Below, one piece after another: positions 12,805-27,000 of a stretch of DNA of 37,651 bases; position 1 is the stretch's first letter, and each line of letters begins with the position of its first letter. Source of the DNA: Saccoglossus kowalevskii (taxonomy: Eukaryota > Hemichordata > Enteropneusta > Harrimaniidae); contig NW_003107096.1 in assembly GCF_000003605.2 (NCBI RefSeq), positions 33,702-71,352 of the forward strand, given 5' to 3'. Under the pieces are notes generated by a model. That model made no database searches, was not told the origin of the DNA, and was given only the letters and a program-made list of their open reading frames with translations. The position numbers and the translations under genes are program-made.

Positions 12805-13215
12805 TTAAATGACACAAAAACATGTTCTACAATCGTTACCATAGCGTTTCGAACGGAATCGTTTAATAATAATCGTAATACCCGAGATTCACCGGGAGGC
12901 TACTGGATTTGATTTGACATCGATGCATTAATTTGTCGGAAGTCACGACTATAGGTAGATTACTTTTGCCTGAAATATGTTGATGAAAACGGGATAATCT
13001 TGTTAAATCTTAGCTTCATGTACTATCACCTGCGTCTTACAAGAAGACACTAGAACACGAAACGTACTTAAAATGACTAAACTTCATAGTATCGTGAAGC
13101 TGCGTTACATGTTTTCGAGTGTATTTATACGTGCCTTTACACATTAAATTTGAAAGGCATTTTTAACCACACTTTTTACAGATAGGTAATGGAGATGCCG
13201 CTTATATACAGTACA

Positions 13216-13784
13216 NNNNNNNNNNNNNNNNNNNNNNNNNNNNNNNNNNNNNNNNNNNNNNNNNNNNNNNNNNNNNNNNNNNNNNNNNNNNNNNNNNNNN
13301 NNNNNNNNNNNNNNNNNNNNNNNNNNNNNNNNNNNNNNNNNNNNNNNNNNNNNNNNNNNNNNNNNNNNNNNNNNNNNNNNNNNNNNNNNNNNNNNNNNNN
13401 NNNNNNNNNNNNNNNNNNNNNNNNNNNNNNNNNNNNNNNNNNNNNNNNNNNNNNNNNNNNNNNNNNNNNNNNNNNNNNNNNNNNNNNNNNNNNNNNNNNN
13501 NNNNNNNNNNNNNNNNNNNNNNNNNNNNNNNNNNNNNNNNNNNNNNNNNNNNNNNNNNNNNNNNNNNNNNNNNNNNNNNNNNNNNNNNNNNNNNNNNNNN
13601 NNNNNNNNNNNNNNNNNNNNNNNNNNNNNNNNNNNNNNNNNNNNNNNNNNNNNNNNNNNNNNNNNNNNNNNNNNNNNNNNNNNNNNNNNNNNNNNNNNNN
13701 NNNNNNNNNNNNNNNNNNNNNNNNNNNNNNNNNNNNNNNNNNNNNNNNNNNNNNNNNNNNNNNNNNNNNNNNNNNNNNNNNNNN
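13216..13784. other. assembly gap (569 N)
   Basis: Continuous run of N. The flanks are ordinary AT-rich sequence with no coding signal on either side. The true length and content are unknown. Frames translated across the gap are meaningless. Confidence 0.99.
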
Positions 13785-16700
13785 TTCCAACGCCAAAGAC
13801 AGTAGGACACTTCATGTAATATAATGACTGTGAACACTTGAACAAAATATATGTGAGATACGAGGGTTCAATCACAGCGGAGTTTCGGGTTTCCTGGTTG
13901 CTTAGATACTATGTGTGCGACCGTGGTTGATCGACGTCGATTCATTTCCGGGTCGACAGTATCGGGGTATGTAGTTTTAGGCAGATTTTTTACTATACTA
14001 GCTTCAGTTTTGGGTCAAAATTATTGACCCTGTACTGTAGGCAAGAACAAAATACAAGAACAGGAACGGACTGATCGCCAGACACTCAGTTCGATTTATA
14101 TGGTTGTGGATGCGTTCGAACAACTAGTACTAGTAGTTTAATACTGCGCGGTACTGTTGCCTACTAAGTAAGATGACACTGTCTTTGAGTTGTCGAGAAA
14201 CTCCAGGCAACAGTCTTGCAAATAAACAGCTGTTTGTTGGATAGGATCATTGGATAGCAATTTCCTCAATTCGAAAATAAAATCTTAATAATATTGTTGA
14301 CAGAATCGGATCTAGTCACCGACGTAATCAGGTTTTACTGGTCGAATAATTAATTTGTGATTAAATGTTGGCTTAGATCATGTTGACCAATATCCGAATA
14401 TTGCTGAGTTTGAAAACCTGTATGGAACATCCAATGTATATGACTCCCTGAACGCAGTATACGTGACACCTGCAGTTGGTCTCGTCATGCCTCGGGCCAG
14501 AAAGAGGGTTATTTTTTTAATGTTTTCTTAATTTATAGTGTCGTGCAATTTAGTGACATCTCAGAAGTGCAAATATGCTCAATGCCGTGTATACACACAT
14601 TTTACACTATAAGTGTCGTGAACAACATTTAGAGGCACGTGTTAATATGTTACTTCCGGTCTATTTTATTTGTTTTACCCCACCTCTCACATCCAGAGTG
14701 TTAGACCGTGTTTCTTAGGGGATATTTCCTTGTAGCACTAGGCTGGTAAAGGAAAGAAATATGAGTGTTCTGCAGCTTTCAACTGATTTTAAAATAAAGA
14801 AGCACTCCCATTTTGATAAAAACACCTTTAATTGAGAACCGTCTAGAGCCTACACTGTCTTCAAGTTCTGTTAGAACATTTATGTATTGATTTGTTCTCG
14901 TGGAACTTCCAAAACAACAAGGTCTCCCATTGCCCAACCACTCTCTTGTTGTCTTATCCCCCTGCTTTACTGATGAGATAGCTGTCAGTCAGTGTAAAAT
15001 ATATTCTTTTTCGCAGACAATGACATGCGGATTTTGAAAAATATACCCCTTTCTCCGAGTCCCCGAAATCCAGATCTCACAATCATGCGTATCGCCAACC
15101 AACCAGTGCCGCGGGCCTCGTATTTAAACTACACAGTACGGTCAAGGTGATAGACATGCACAACTTGAATCTCGATACACCGTGTAATGTATCTTCGGCA
15201 ATCACATATAGCGGACACCCAAGAGCTTTGCAAAATCTAATTCAAGAACTTGAACTGTTAGTGAATTATCTGCACCAACTCGATGTATGGTTACCATAGT
15301 AACAACATCGACCGCGTGTCACGTTCAGACCGATGTTTCATTTACAGTCGTGCATATGGGATTTGGCGAGATGTACTATAATAAGCATTAAAGTAACGGC
15401 AAATATATGAAACACTCGTTGGTTTCCGTTCCCAGCATCACCGCTTTATACCTGTCGTGACTCGGTTGGACAAACGCGACGCACTGTTAAGTAGCCGTCA
15501 TCATATACTACACCTAAATGAATAGGTTACGGGACACTTCAAGAACCACTCAGAGCAGCAACGCCTCCATGTCCCTTCTAAGCGAAGTCGACGGCACACT
15601 GCTCTCATTGCGCATATCACTTACTATGTCCAAAACTTCCAGAAATATTGAACTTAGTGGAATAATACGTAAACAGGTTAGAGTAAGAATTATAGAATGT
15701 TGCATTATGGGAGGCATATGGTAGGGCTTCATTTATTTAAGTAGCGATAGCATGATATCTACTGAAGTATTTCTCTCAATTATATTTCCTGACTGCAATT
15801 ATCTACACGCATCAAATTACACTACTGGAGGATTCACCTTCCCCTCAACTCCAAAAATGTGACCACGAATTTTGCTTTACCTTTCGGGATTCGAATATCA
15901 ACAAAATGTCCTATTAAATTCACTCCGAAAAAACATGGCAGTGGGTTATTCGTTCGGTGGTTTTCATGAGTCATCTTTGAATGGCATCATTTTTTTTAAA
16001 TGGGATGCATATTTTAGGAATTGTAGCCCACTGCTAATTTTCAGATCAAAAAATCACATTGCCGCAATTGTCATCGAGCTGTTCTGGATTCAGTTTTTCA
16101 ATACTTTTGAGTAAATATCAACGCTCGGTCACGTGGTTCATCATTCATGCAAAAGTTAGCATTTGTGATTCATTCTGTGACGAGTTGTCGCTGAGTAGAT
16201 AAAACAACGCCACCAATGTGTGACAAAGAGAAAGTATAGAAAATAATACAGATATGTCGTTTAGCAAAGAAATTAATTGAATTGACTAAAAGTGAGTGGC
16301 GCGTGTCATTGTTTGACCTACCCGCATGCAAGGAAGTCAACAAGTTAATTGTACAGTGTTTGTTGGGAAACTCTAGTCTCCAATAAACGATGCACGGAAT
16401 GTATACAAAAGTGATTCGTCATAATTGTGTACTTGAATATTATTTCCCGACATATTGTTTACAAGTATTACAGAATTCGCCGTTAATATTTTAGTTTAAT
16501 TTAGGTATAAACATATTTTGATGAACAGAAATTTAGTTTAATTGATAAATAGTGCAATGACCCCAAACATATTTACGAAGTAAATATTCAATGGCAAATT
16601 TCGCCGACGCGAGTACGTATAGTGGAACACGTGAATTCATATGTTCATCTAGAAATTTCCCGTATTTTCTTTCCGATATATTAAAAGTAGTATATTTACA

Positions 16701-19331
16701 ACTGTATTACTTCTGTGTAAATATGTTCCAAAGTCGTCGACGGTGCATTTTTCGGATGTCAACATTATCTAGGGGCGAAATGAAGCAATTCGTCACGCTT
16801 GCGTCGTAGTATTGCATAAACACCGTGATCGGCTACATTCTGTTGCGGCAAGTTTGATAGTATATCGTCCATGTCGGACAAGTAAACAGTCTTTTGTTTT
16901 GCCGAAAACAAACACTGCAAGGGCCATGTCATACAGCGTTAGGGCAATCCAATGAACACCATAGCCGCCGGCTCTATCAGACTTCTCTTTATACCTTACT
17001 GACTTTCCAATTTACCGGCCGTCGTTTTTTTTTTTTCTCGTATAGTTGTTCAAAAGGAAGGGGTGTACGGTTTTCACGCTTCATAGACGGTTGCCACTAC
17101 ACACAAAAGTAACATTTTTGGTCGATAAAATACTAAAGCACCATGAAGAAGAAGAAAAAATACTACAAGTACCAATGTCCTCATTAATCAATTCATGAAT
17201 TGAATTATAGAAAAGTAAGATTAATTTACAATAATAAGCTGTCTGTCTCGTCTGTGTGCATTGAAATGATAATCATGCAGATTCCGCGAAAAGGATGATG
17301 GGCTAAATGTGATTTGAAATTTATTTTATTTATGTATTTAATTACGGTTCCAACATACAGACAATTTAATGACAGTTTTGTCGTATACACCGTATCCGTA
17401 GTTGAGTCACTGCATCTTTTTAAAAGACTAACACATCAATCAAAATATAATGTGATTTACACCTTCTGTGTGACATGTGTTATTAATATCCGTTAATGTT
17501 AGGTTACCATCTTGATAAGGTAATCTTAATTTATACCATACCTGCCTACAACAGATTTACACATGGAAATAGATCGTTCAATCGTTCAAAGAAAAAACTC
17601 ATATACATAATCTGACAACATATATCCCGTCTAGCACAGGTAAATATAGAAAAGGGTCGACAGTTTTGTATATCCAAGCACCCGGCTATACCGGATACTC
17701 TTTTCAAACATATTAAACGGAGGGAGAATCGTACAATGCAATCAATTGACCCTTAATTTGCCATGAATGGGCAAAATGTGCCCACCTCTGTTGTCGGAAA
17801 GAATGCCCCGGAACGTGCAAACTGTTTTCAAAACTTAGAACAATTTCTCTGTATTCTACACATACACTTTTCACACCTCGTCTTTTGAATAGCGCCGCTG
17901 CGGCAATTGCTGAAACTGTTGCGTATAGTGGTACAACAGTGATGGGAAACCTCTAGGACAAGAACAATTAGCCAGTTGGTGTTCGATAACTCTGACTCAC
18001 TGAGATATCAATCTAAAACAATTCTCCATAACAAAAAAAGCTTCCCTTGAGAATGAACTTCTTTCCGACCCTTTTCACGTGTCTTATTAACTGTGCTGCT
18101 TTTTATAGGTACAATTTTGCACATCAACCGTTTTGAATTGGCAAGTTGCTTGTTTTTTATGTGTCTCCATTCACACGTCTCTTCCAAAAGCCTCCAATAA
18201 TTGCCTCTACTTCTCAGCATCGCTTTGTTCTCGACAATTCTTTACCTCAAGAATTTGGCGCAATAATTCCTTTGAAACTACTTCAGAATTCAATTAACAG
18301 TCGGCAGTGCTAAGTGCTTCTGTGTTCGGGTTTTGGCCAGGTGCGGAGACATCTTTTCACCCTGTTTTCGTTAACACCCTGAATAGTGCCGAGCCGATCT
18401 AACTGTGTGCGCGATATGACTAATGCCCGGACTAACCCGAGCAGTGTCAACAACTGGGTTGGTGAGTCTTGAGGAAAAAATACAATCGATTTAGTTTTCA
18501 CACCTATTACGTTCGCGTAACAAGAATATACCATTATTGCAAACGAGGTGTTAAACGTTCCTCTTACACATTTATCGTGATCGCTGGTCAAGCACGGCAT
18601 CTTGCTTTTGTGGGAATGCGTATCGGAGTAGACTACGACCCATACACGTACGTTATACTAACCGAGGCAGGTATTTCTGTACTAGGACAAATAAATGTAG
18701 CAGAACGCGCGAACGCTTTTAGAAGCTGGTACACGGTTGAATTACATGGAACAAATCGTCGGCATTCGGTTTGGAACTCCAGGTTTACAAATGCCAACAA
18801 AGTTACAATTTGTTTTTGTTTTTTTATTTTCTAAGTTCGCTATTGCAGTTTTTTTCAGGGTTTATCAGACCAATTTCTATATTACAAGCACTTTTTCTTT
18901 ATTCGCTTAAATGTTTGCAATATGGGATAGTAATTTTTTACAGACTGAATGACGTCCATATAATACGTGATATTTTCACCATTCCTCCCACACATCATTA
19001 CTTTACCAAACTGCGTGATTGACCTATGTTTATACAACGGGGAGTTAATTACAAAAACAGATAGGTAAAATATACATGAGAAATAAACCAAACACACCGA
19101 GCAGTCAAGTAATGGGATATCACCATCTTAACGTTCATTTTAAGTGACTTACAGTACTCGTTCAAGAATTATTGAGACAATTTTTTCTTCTTCTATCATC
19201 ACCGTGACCGTCATTTCCAGTGAACAATAAAACTACAATTTTTTTTTTATAAACTTCGAGTTGATTAACATTTTGATTATTATTTGTTTTATTGTGATAT
19301 GTTGAAAAAAAACTGTTCATGCCAACTGGAA

Positions 19332-19352
19332 CCCCCCCCCCCCAAAAAAAAA
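19332..19352. repeat. C12-A9 homopolymer junction
   Basis: Twelve C followed directly by nine A on the + strand. This is a slippage-prone low-complexity site whose exact length may be unreliable in the assembly. Confidence 0.9.
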
Positions 19353-20037
19353 CTCTCAAACAATTCACAACCAACTATTTCACAGTGACATGTTTATTGG
19401 ATTATTGGTTAGTATAATCAATGTTGGGCTAAACCCAGGATGTAAAGTTAACACCCATTTTCAAAGCTGTAAATAGATAAAGCCCCTCCCCAACCAGGTC
19501 AACTATGGACAAGACCAAAGGAGACTGTGTTCACATACTGTATGCCCACTGGCTGTTTAATACCCATTTGAAGCACGGATATCGGGGAAATGTTCAACCA
19601 AAGAGATCCCATTCTTGTAGTCTCAGCTCAAGGCCTCTCTTTCATTCTGGGTGGACCGCTTAAGTGATCCAACTAAAACCGTCACGACTGTGAAAAGGAA
19701 ACATGCTATCCAAAAAATAAATATATGCCTATTTACCGTGTGAACCTCTCTGTCACTGGCCATCACAGGACGCCCCTCCCACATAACGAACCACCCTCTC
19801 ACATGACAATAGCAGATTTCCCTTGTAATCCATATCGCAAAACTGTAAACAAACAGCGGTGCAAATTTGATTTACATGTAAACAGAAACTTAAACATTCG
19901 CCCACGTGTTATTAAGGTAAGTTATGCTGGAGTGCATTTACTATCGTTTTGGTCCTGTTTTCAACCGATATTATCAAATGAATTGAAGAATTGATATCCT
20001 ACATGGATCATCAAAGGTAATTAATGCCACCCTGACA

Positions 20038-20135
20038 CCGAGTATCTCAGTGATGGGGTGTTAACTCTTTTATAACTATCAATGGCACGGTAATTACGGG
20101 TTATCAGATCACCGGTTCAAACGCGACGTCCCTGT
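20038..20135 (+). repeat. tRNA-derived SINE-like head with A and B boxes
   Basis: TATCTCAGTGATGG at 20043-20056 followed by GGTGTTAACTC resembles an A box / D arm. ATCACCGGTTCAAACGCG contains a B box (GGTTCAAA) at 20113-20120. The distance between boxes is about 70 bases, some 25 more than in a tRNA, consistent with an insertion in a SINE head. It lies about 1.1 kb upstream of the netrin start codon. It is the best of the four pol III-like fragments in this window, but acceptor pairing is absent, so it is not a tRNA gene. Confidence 0.45.
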
Positions 20136-21197
20136 GAACGCTTGAGTGTGCATGCCGTGGTTGACCGCCGTGAACACTGACTGATGTTGAAAGCAGCTAT
20201 TAAACACGATGTGGTGCATTGGTTTAGGTGGAAATGTCACAAAATGTTAATGCGGTAATTTGTACGGTTTTGCCAAAGTCAACGTATTCGCAAACATTTC
20301 TGCAACTACCGCGCTCAAAGGACTACAGTATATGATACACATAGAGGTCACTGTATTATTGACCCTCCCCCGCGCTTTCTATCAAAACGGTGCCCACATA
20401 ATGAAAGAGTGGGTGCATCTTTCTCCTGTCAATTGGGGACCAACGTCTAAATGACCGAATTTGACTTCCACTTTCCGTTAGATTAGTTCCGAGTCACCGT
20501 AACACATTTGTAAAGTCGGATCGACACTTTTGACCAAGTTTAGACTTTGACACAGCGGGTGAAGGTACAATAGTGTAGCATGTGCGCACATATTACTTTG
20601 CTATCTCATTAGCTAGTTAACACTTGCGTTCATATGATTCTTTTCTATCTTCCTCTATCAGTTATGCTAATTAACACTGGAGGCGGAGAAAGCAGACAGT
20701 TACCAGTCATCACTGCGCAAGCGTCAACCGGTTTCTGGATTGTGTATGGTTCAGCAAGACGTCCTATGGTGATGATTAATGCCCGCCTATAGCTCACACC
20801 AACCTAAATACGCCACAGGCAATCAGTTGTAACCAGAGCCACGTGAAAAGTAGACAGATTTTCAGCACTGCGTACCACAGTGTGGTTTTAGAGTTGCATG
20901 GATGTCCTCGTCACACAACTGTATCCTCTAGTGAAAATTGTGTGCACCCTTGTCGCATTGTTTACGTTGGCATTGAGTTTACCGAGAGTAGACAGCATAT
21001 AACTCGTATGCTAGAAGGAATTTACACCCGCGTTATACGTGCTATACTTCAAACGACTTGCAAGGACTGATTGCACTTGTACACAGACTTGCCTGGTTTC
21101 GAATGTGATCGAGTTCTTCTGGCTAGGGCTTCACATCCCTGTAACGTATTTGTGACACTGTCTGCTTTTGTCCACTCTCCCAACAATAACTGTAACA

Positions 21198-22209
21198 ATG
21201 AGTTACACCCCAACAAGTTCCAGACACTTATGTCTACTACTTTTCGTGCTAGCGATGTTCGTCGTGACCAAGGGATATAACGGCCTGAGCGTGATGCAAC
21301 AGCGGCCTCTTGATCCGTGTTATGATGAGAACGGTAACCCCAAACGTTGCATTCCAGACTTTGTTAACGCCGCATTCGGTATACCCGTCAAAAGTAGCAG
21401 TACATGTGGGTCGCCGCCGAGTCGATACTGCGTCATGTCAACAGGAGCGAGTGGAGAACGATCGCGCATTTGTTTCGTATGTGATGCTGATCACCCTAAG
21501 CGGCGTCATCCTCCCGAATTTCTAACAGATCTTAACAACCCAAATAACCTGACTTGCTGGCAGTCAGAGCCCTACGTACAACACCCGAACAACGTTACTC
21601 TAGTTCTTAGCTTGGAGAAAAAATTCGAGCTGACTTACATCAGTTTGCAATTCTGTTCGGCCAGACCGGATTCTATGGCTATCTACAAATCGCAAGACTA
21701 TGGGAAATCGTGGCAGCCTTATCAGTTTTACTCTAGTCAATGCCGAAAAATGTACGGGATATCAAACCGCGCGGCGATTACGAAACAAAACGAGCAAGAA
21801 GCGCTATGTACGGACGATCATAGTAGTATCGAGCCTATGTCTGGTGGAAGGATTGCCTTCAGTACCCTAGAGAGTCGGCCGTCTGCGTACGATTTTGACA
21901 ATAGTCCCGTGTTGCAGGATTGGGTGACTGCCACCGACATCATGGTGGTGTTTAATCGACTTAATACATACGGCGACGAAGAAGATGAAATCGCCAGGGA
22001 CAGTTACTATTACTCAGTTTCTGAATTCTCCGTTGGCGGTCGTTGCAAATGCAATGGCCACGCTTCCCGCTGTATAAAAGATCGCAACGGCGAAATGGCT
22101 TGCGAATGTAAGCATAATACAGCGGGACCGGAGTGTGACCAATGTAAGCCGTTCCACTATGACCGACCCTGGGCAAGAGCCACGGACGAAGACGCGAATG
22201 AATGTGTCC
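21198..22209 (+). CDS. netrin, coding exon 1: signal peptide, laminin N-terminal domain, LE1
   Basis: Encodes residues 1-337 plus the first base of codon 338 of a netrin-1-like secreted guidance protein. The ATG at 21198 has A at -3. The same frame is open back to a stop at 21153, but this is its first ATG, and it is followed by a hydrophobic core ([13 protein letters not shown], residues 11-23), a signal peptide probably cut near residue 26. The laminin N-terminal domain spans about 39-282, with hallmark runs [82 protein letters not shown] and [21 protein letters not shown]-glycosylation sequons are at N117 and N132. LE1 (283-338) has all eight cysteines (C283, 285, 292, 302, 304, 313, 316, 336). 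The exon ends TGTCC|GTAAGT, phase 1. In known netrins the LN and LE regions bind DCC/neogenin and UNC5 and associate with the matrix. Reading past the donor meets a stop within six codons, as expected for an intron. Upstream 5' UTR exons are not resolved. Vertebrate paralogue naming (NTN1 versus NTN3) does not apply, so no symbol is given. Confidence 0.97.
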
Positions 22210-24067
22210 GTAAGTATAAATTCTGATCCTATAATCCACAAGTTTTATTTTAACACGGACATGTTTTTATTTACTATACGTACAAACATAGCAATTAAGT
22301 GACGTATTACACAACCACGGCCAGTGAAAACCTCACTAAACTTTTGTTTCAGTTCTTTTAGCTCGAAATTCCGCATACCTTTCGCGAAAAATGCAACCAC
22401 CTGACCTTCAGCTGAAATCAAATCGCCATTTCTCTCTCTTGATTCAAGAACGAGGTAGAATCACAAGCCTTAGGTTATTATATCATCTCCCACGAGGAAC
22501 TGGGCATTCATTATCAAACGCGTTACACCCATATAACACACATCTTAGCAGATCGTTGCAAAGCTGAATTGCTGGGAAAGGACTTGTTGATCTCAGTGAC
22601 ACACAGACAAGAAAGTGCAATAGTATATTGGCAGTTGTTGAAGAGGGAATTTAAAACAGACTCGACAACTACTTATTTAAAATATGTAATAGAGTTACAC
22701 TCGAGAATAGTGCGCTAAGTGGTTGCTACTTGTAGTATGGCTTAACTAAGCTGGCCGAAAGTAAATTATACAGGTATGGCCGATGTGCACAAACACGCAA
22801 TATTTGGAGCTTGTTTTAATGGGATATACTTGGCGATCAGGGTCAGTGCGATGACCGATATATCGTGGTTTTAAGTTTTTATTTGTATGTTATACAGTAG
22901 CTCTCATTTTTTTGAGGGGTGGGGGGTACAGAAATTTAGAGGAGTATGTTTAATTAACGCTGGAACGAGTACGGTAATGTCGTTATTTATTCGCCAGGGC
23001 AGATCTATGCTGGACTATTTGCGCTGAGGATTTAAAGCTCGCCTGGTGGAGGTACGTTATTCACCGGCGACTGCTTGTAATAATATTCGAGACTGTTGCC
23101 GAAACCGTGCATACGTCGTTGTTGTTCTTTTATCACCTAATCTCCGAGCGAAGGTTTCAAGTTCTCCACTGACCGTAGAATCGAGCCATTACATCCCAAT
23201 TAAGTAATTAACACCCTCCTTAGCGAACTGTCATTTTCAATAGCGAAGAAGGGCAGAGTGTGGAAAACCCATCAGCCCCCTGGTTTTAGACAGGCGTCCT
23301 GTCGATGAAGCAAGCACGGCATAAAGCTGTAAATTTGAGTGTTTAATGTATACAGATTTCAACAACTCAGGGTCTAGATGACCCGTTTATAATATCGCGA
23401 CGACATAATGTGTTCTCACGGCTAGCCAGACGACATACTAGACAAACGTGAGGGGACAGGCTATCGTATACGATATCCCCAATGGAAAAGTACTTATAGG
23501 TCATTTTCGACTTTAAATTTCAATTTTCATTCAACACATACTTAAATAACTGTTATATCGGGTTGCTTTATGATGACCTTCCCAGACAACATTTGTCATT
23601 GACCGAATGAGCCACAGGCGTACTAGCCGACCGTCTGGTTTGAAACCACATCATATATGCTCGATGCTAACTGTGTTACCCAAGTAAACCACTGATGATA
23701 ACAGAGATGTTGATGAAACTATACATCCATATATTTTACATATCACTTCTGGTATACATTAATACCGACATACAAGTATATTGTAAAACACTGGGGTTTG
23801 TAAACACTTCGGTAGGAAAAATTACAACCCTTGCTTGTATTAAAACATGCACGCTACGTTAGAGCACGAGTTTAAAGAGACACGGCCAATTTCAAAGTAA
23901 GAATTCCCATATCTTAGAAGCGGTAAGTTATGTAAGTTAGTCACAACGAGAATTCGAGACATCACCATCTCGTTTTTTGAAACACGATATGAGTTTATTT
24001 CACAAATTGAGAAAGGAGCGTTACGCTATTGGGGCTGCCAATGTAAACGTCAACTCGAGTCGTACTC

Positions 24068-24086
24068 GGGGGGGGTGGGGTGGTGG
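24068..24086 (+). repeat. G-run cluster, potential G-quadruplex
   Basis: Eight G, T, four G, T, two G, T, two G on the + strand within netrin intron 1. As the coding strand it would be present in pre-mRNA and could form a quadruplex by splitting the G8 run. Structure is inferred from base composition only. Confidence 0.5.
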
Positions 24087-27000
24087 TCAAGTCTCGCTGC
24101 GTCTTTTATACTGTATATGCGGCAGTTGCAGTGTTCAAGGCAGCTATTGGAAATGACGTTCGACACAGTTTGTGTCTACCGAACCGAGACCAATAATACA
24201 CTGCCAATGTAGTGAAAAGGGTGATGTATGATAATGAAAAGCAGATGCTGTTTTAATAAATCGCGAAATTTCATTGGAATTCACTGAGAACGCAGTGTTG
24301 TCTTCTGAGCGCCCGAGATAAGCTATCCGGCTCTGCCAGGTGAACGTATGACAAACTTGTCGAGAAGTATAATAGTGTTAATTCATGCTAAGCTTATTAT
24401 GGGTCTCCATATCAGGGGGTTACCAATAAAGTCGGCTACTGACAGTACAGTTTACGGAGTAAACAGGGAACGTAAGCCTGTACTCGTCTAGTTTTACACA
24501 TAGGAATTTTTAATCGGAAAATTACCCGACTTCAAGCAGCTTGGCAGCGATATCCTTTTGAACTAGAGTAGCTGGTGGCCATTCTGGGCGAGAATAAACT
24601 CTGCCTGCGCCAGTCCAGTAAAACAATTTGAGTGAAAACATTCATTGGAATCCCTTTAAGACTCTGACTATTAAACTCAATTAATATTCCAGTTAAGCAC
24701 ATATATTACGGCGTCAACAATTTGAGGTTATTTTCATCTGTGCGCCGACTGTTTATTCTGGACAGTTAAAGTATTTTCATCTGGGTTAAATTGACATGCC
24801 AAAGATGTCGTCATGAAATCGACAATATCCGACACTCGGGCTTGTTTGTGAATTACGGCCGTGTTAGGTACCACATAAACATTTCGTATCCGGTGGAGCT
24901 TTATTGATTCTAGTTTAATAAATATAAACCCCCTCCCCAAAAAAGAATAATTTGTCCATCTAGAAACCAAATTCGCCGCTCAATTTCCCGTAATATTATA
25001 TAAAAATGAGTATTCCCAAGTAGCTCGGAAAACACGGTAGTTTGGAGTACAGTATTAAACACCCTGTTGAAGATGGCTTGCTTCTAAAAGATATTATGAG
25101 CCGTCATGAATTACCCCTTGGTTAATCTGTCCGATTCAGTATATAATCGATTTAATATCCAACAAAGTGGAACAAGTATATATTTTAACGACTGTAATAT
25201 TAGGATGACAATGACGTTTGCAGTATTATTAATTTGCCACGTTTATATTGCACTTCCTAAATTTGTACTACTTAAGCGAAGTACTGTTTTTGATGATAAA
25301 TTATCTGTCAATGCAATTAGCAGTATAACGAAGCATTTTCTAAAAAAAAAATAGGTGTAGGGATTAAAACAGTTATGGTAATAATATATTGTAACCCACC
25401 AGTATCTTTACAGAGTAGGGAGGGCAAGGATCAATGTAAACTTACAAGAAATATAGTAACGCCAATTGTAAAAGATATCGCGATTTGGTGAGAACTCGAT
25501 GTAGACGAAAATGTTAATGAAAACAAATGGTATAAACTTTGAAATACTAAACAGAAACTGTCCAAATAATTGATTCTTAAAATTGCTTTATGTAAAATTT
25601 ACAAAATCGGTGGTCAGTCAGTGTCAGTTTCGAGTATGTAACTCACTAGTACAAGTACCACGTCCCGTACATGCGATGTGTGGTGCTGTGGTGTTTCGGA
25701 CTCTGGAACGTTCCGAATATTGGCATGATTGGGTTGAACACGCACCTCGTACGATATCCCATGCAGTGGACGTGGGGCTACATCGTGTGTTGTAACTTTT
25801 ACGAGAAAATCGCGTCCGTCCCACTTTTCAGTAAAATATACTAATATAGTGTTACGTGACCAGACAAAACAACTCACATGAACCTTACAGCTTTCCAGGT
25901 GAACAGAAATCCACAATGAAAAGCGGAGACTCAAAGCAATAAACAATGCTAAGTCCGAGTGGCAGTAGTAGAGCGATTTCGTCATGAGATCCCCGACTCC
26001 TCGATTCGTTACAACGGTTTCGAAGAGCAAAAATGAAATTGCGTGTTTTCTTCTGCACCTACCGCTACAAGGTGTAACATAAAAACAATGACGGAAACAG
26101 TTCACTGTGGGTATTGTTCAATGTACGAGGGTACGTCTATATTCACATTTATTTGTCAGGGTACCGCGTAAGTCACAGAGGGTCTAACATAAACTATAAA
26201 CTCGATGCAAATTTGCGATTGTTTTTGCCATGTGAACAAAAATAACGTGGAATTCAATTAGGATGTGGAATTACTTTATATATATTATGTCAAGTATTGC
26301 CGTTTCATAAAACTTTTGCTTCCAAATATTTTTTTTTTCAGTAAATGTTCATGTGGTATGTAACATCTGATTTCACATGGGTGCATCCGTTCCCACTCAA
26401 CCATACAGAGCATTTGTTGCGGAATACCATTTACCTCCCAGAATGCAATAGAGCTAGGTGCCAGATATTACCACCTTTTCATTGTCCTCGTTATTGCTTG
26501 CCGATAAATAATTGATTGTTCAACCGTTCATGGATGATTACCATTTTTTTCATTAAAGTTTAATTATCTGTCATGACACATTGTATTCGATCATTAAACC
26601 ATTTCGGATATAGGTGTTTCTCAACTGTATATGGATAAGTTTAAGATGAATGGGCACCAGTCACAAAATCGGTTTTAAAAATTATTTGAAGCTCTGGAAA
26701 AAAAGATTTGCTTTGACTGGACTGGCCTGGCGTGACTGGTCATAAAGAAATGTGATGGAGGACAATGTCGACCTTAATTAGGTTCCATGTTTCTAATACC
26801 GCCATTGATGATGTGACATGTTAAGTGTTTTCACTATTCCATTTAGTCGGTGTCAACAAGACTGGGTTGTTTTGTTGAGGTAGCTAGGTGGGAACAAAGG
26901 CCATCAAGGGATGTATGTTTCCAACACTGGCAGAAACAGGCTTTGTGCGATGGATTTGTTAGCCGTGGGCCGGGGGAGTGTAATGGAGAAGGGTACATCA

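Larger units (their letters stand above)
4053..13215. other. intergenic sequence with small repeats, no gene seen
   Basis: About 9 kb of AT-rich non-coding DNA. Open frames here are short (up to 108 codons) and have no recognisable domain or splice context. The stretch holds the small inverted repeat and SINE-like pieces listed separately, a short GTA-type triplet repeat at 4566-4582, and a G/T-rich strand-asymmetric patch at 11125-11235. A CRE palindrome lies at 5258-5265. A direct repeat of TGGAGGGGAGT appears twice about 98 bp apart near 8634-8745, with a 7-bp hairpin (GGATGGT/ACCATCC, 8648-8667) between the copies. Confidence 0.6.
13785..21197. other. 5' flank of netrin, no gene seen; 5' UTR and promoter not located
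   Basis: No protein-like frame is recognisable; the longest is 121 codons at 18469-18834 and has no known domain. The netrin promoter and 5' UTR should lie here or farther upstream. Just before the start codon, TTCTTCTGGCTAG ending at 21126 could act as a 3' splice site for a coding exon preceded by 5' UTR exons, but an unspliced 5' UTR is equally possible. An inverted GGGTCAA/TTGACCC pair lies at 14012-14030. Several short homopolymers are present. Confidence 0.5.

Noticed and set aside
13144-13875. Long open frames across the N run
   Set aside because: They are open only because N codons cannot be stops; the real flanking sequence codes for nothing recognisable.
18469-18834. 121-codon plus-strand frame upstream of netrin
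   Set aside because: No recognisable domain or homologue; the C-terminal part is a low-complexity phenylalanine-rich run from a T-rich tract.
21168-21197. Alternative upstream start (TTG at 21168) for netrin
   Set aside because: TTG is not a normal animal start. The ATG at 21198 has better context and places the hydrophobic signal peptide close to the N terminus.
25614-26105. 163-codon minus-strand open frame in netrin intron 1
   Set aside because: No recognisable domain, no signal peptide or splice context, and a composition like translated non-coding DNA. Length alone is not enough.
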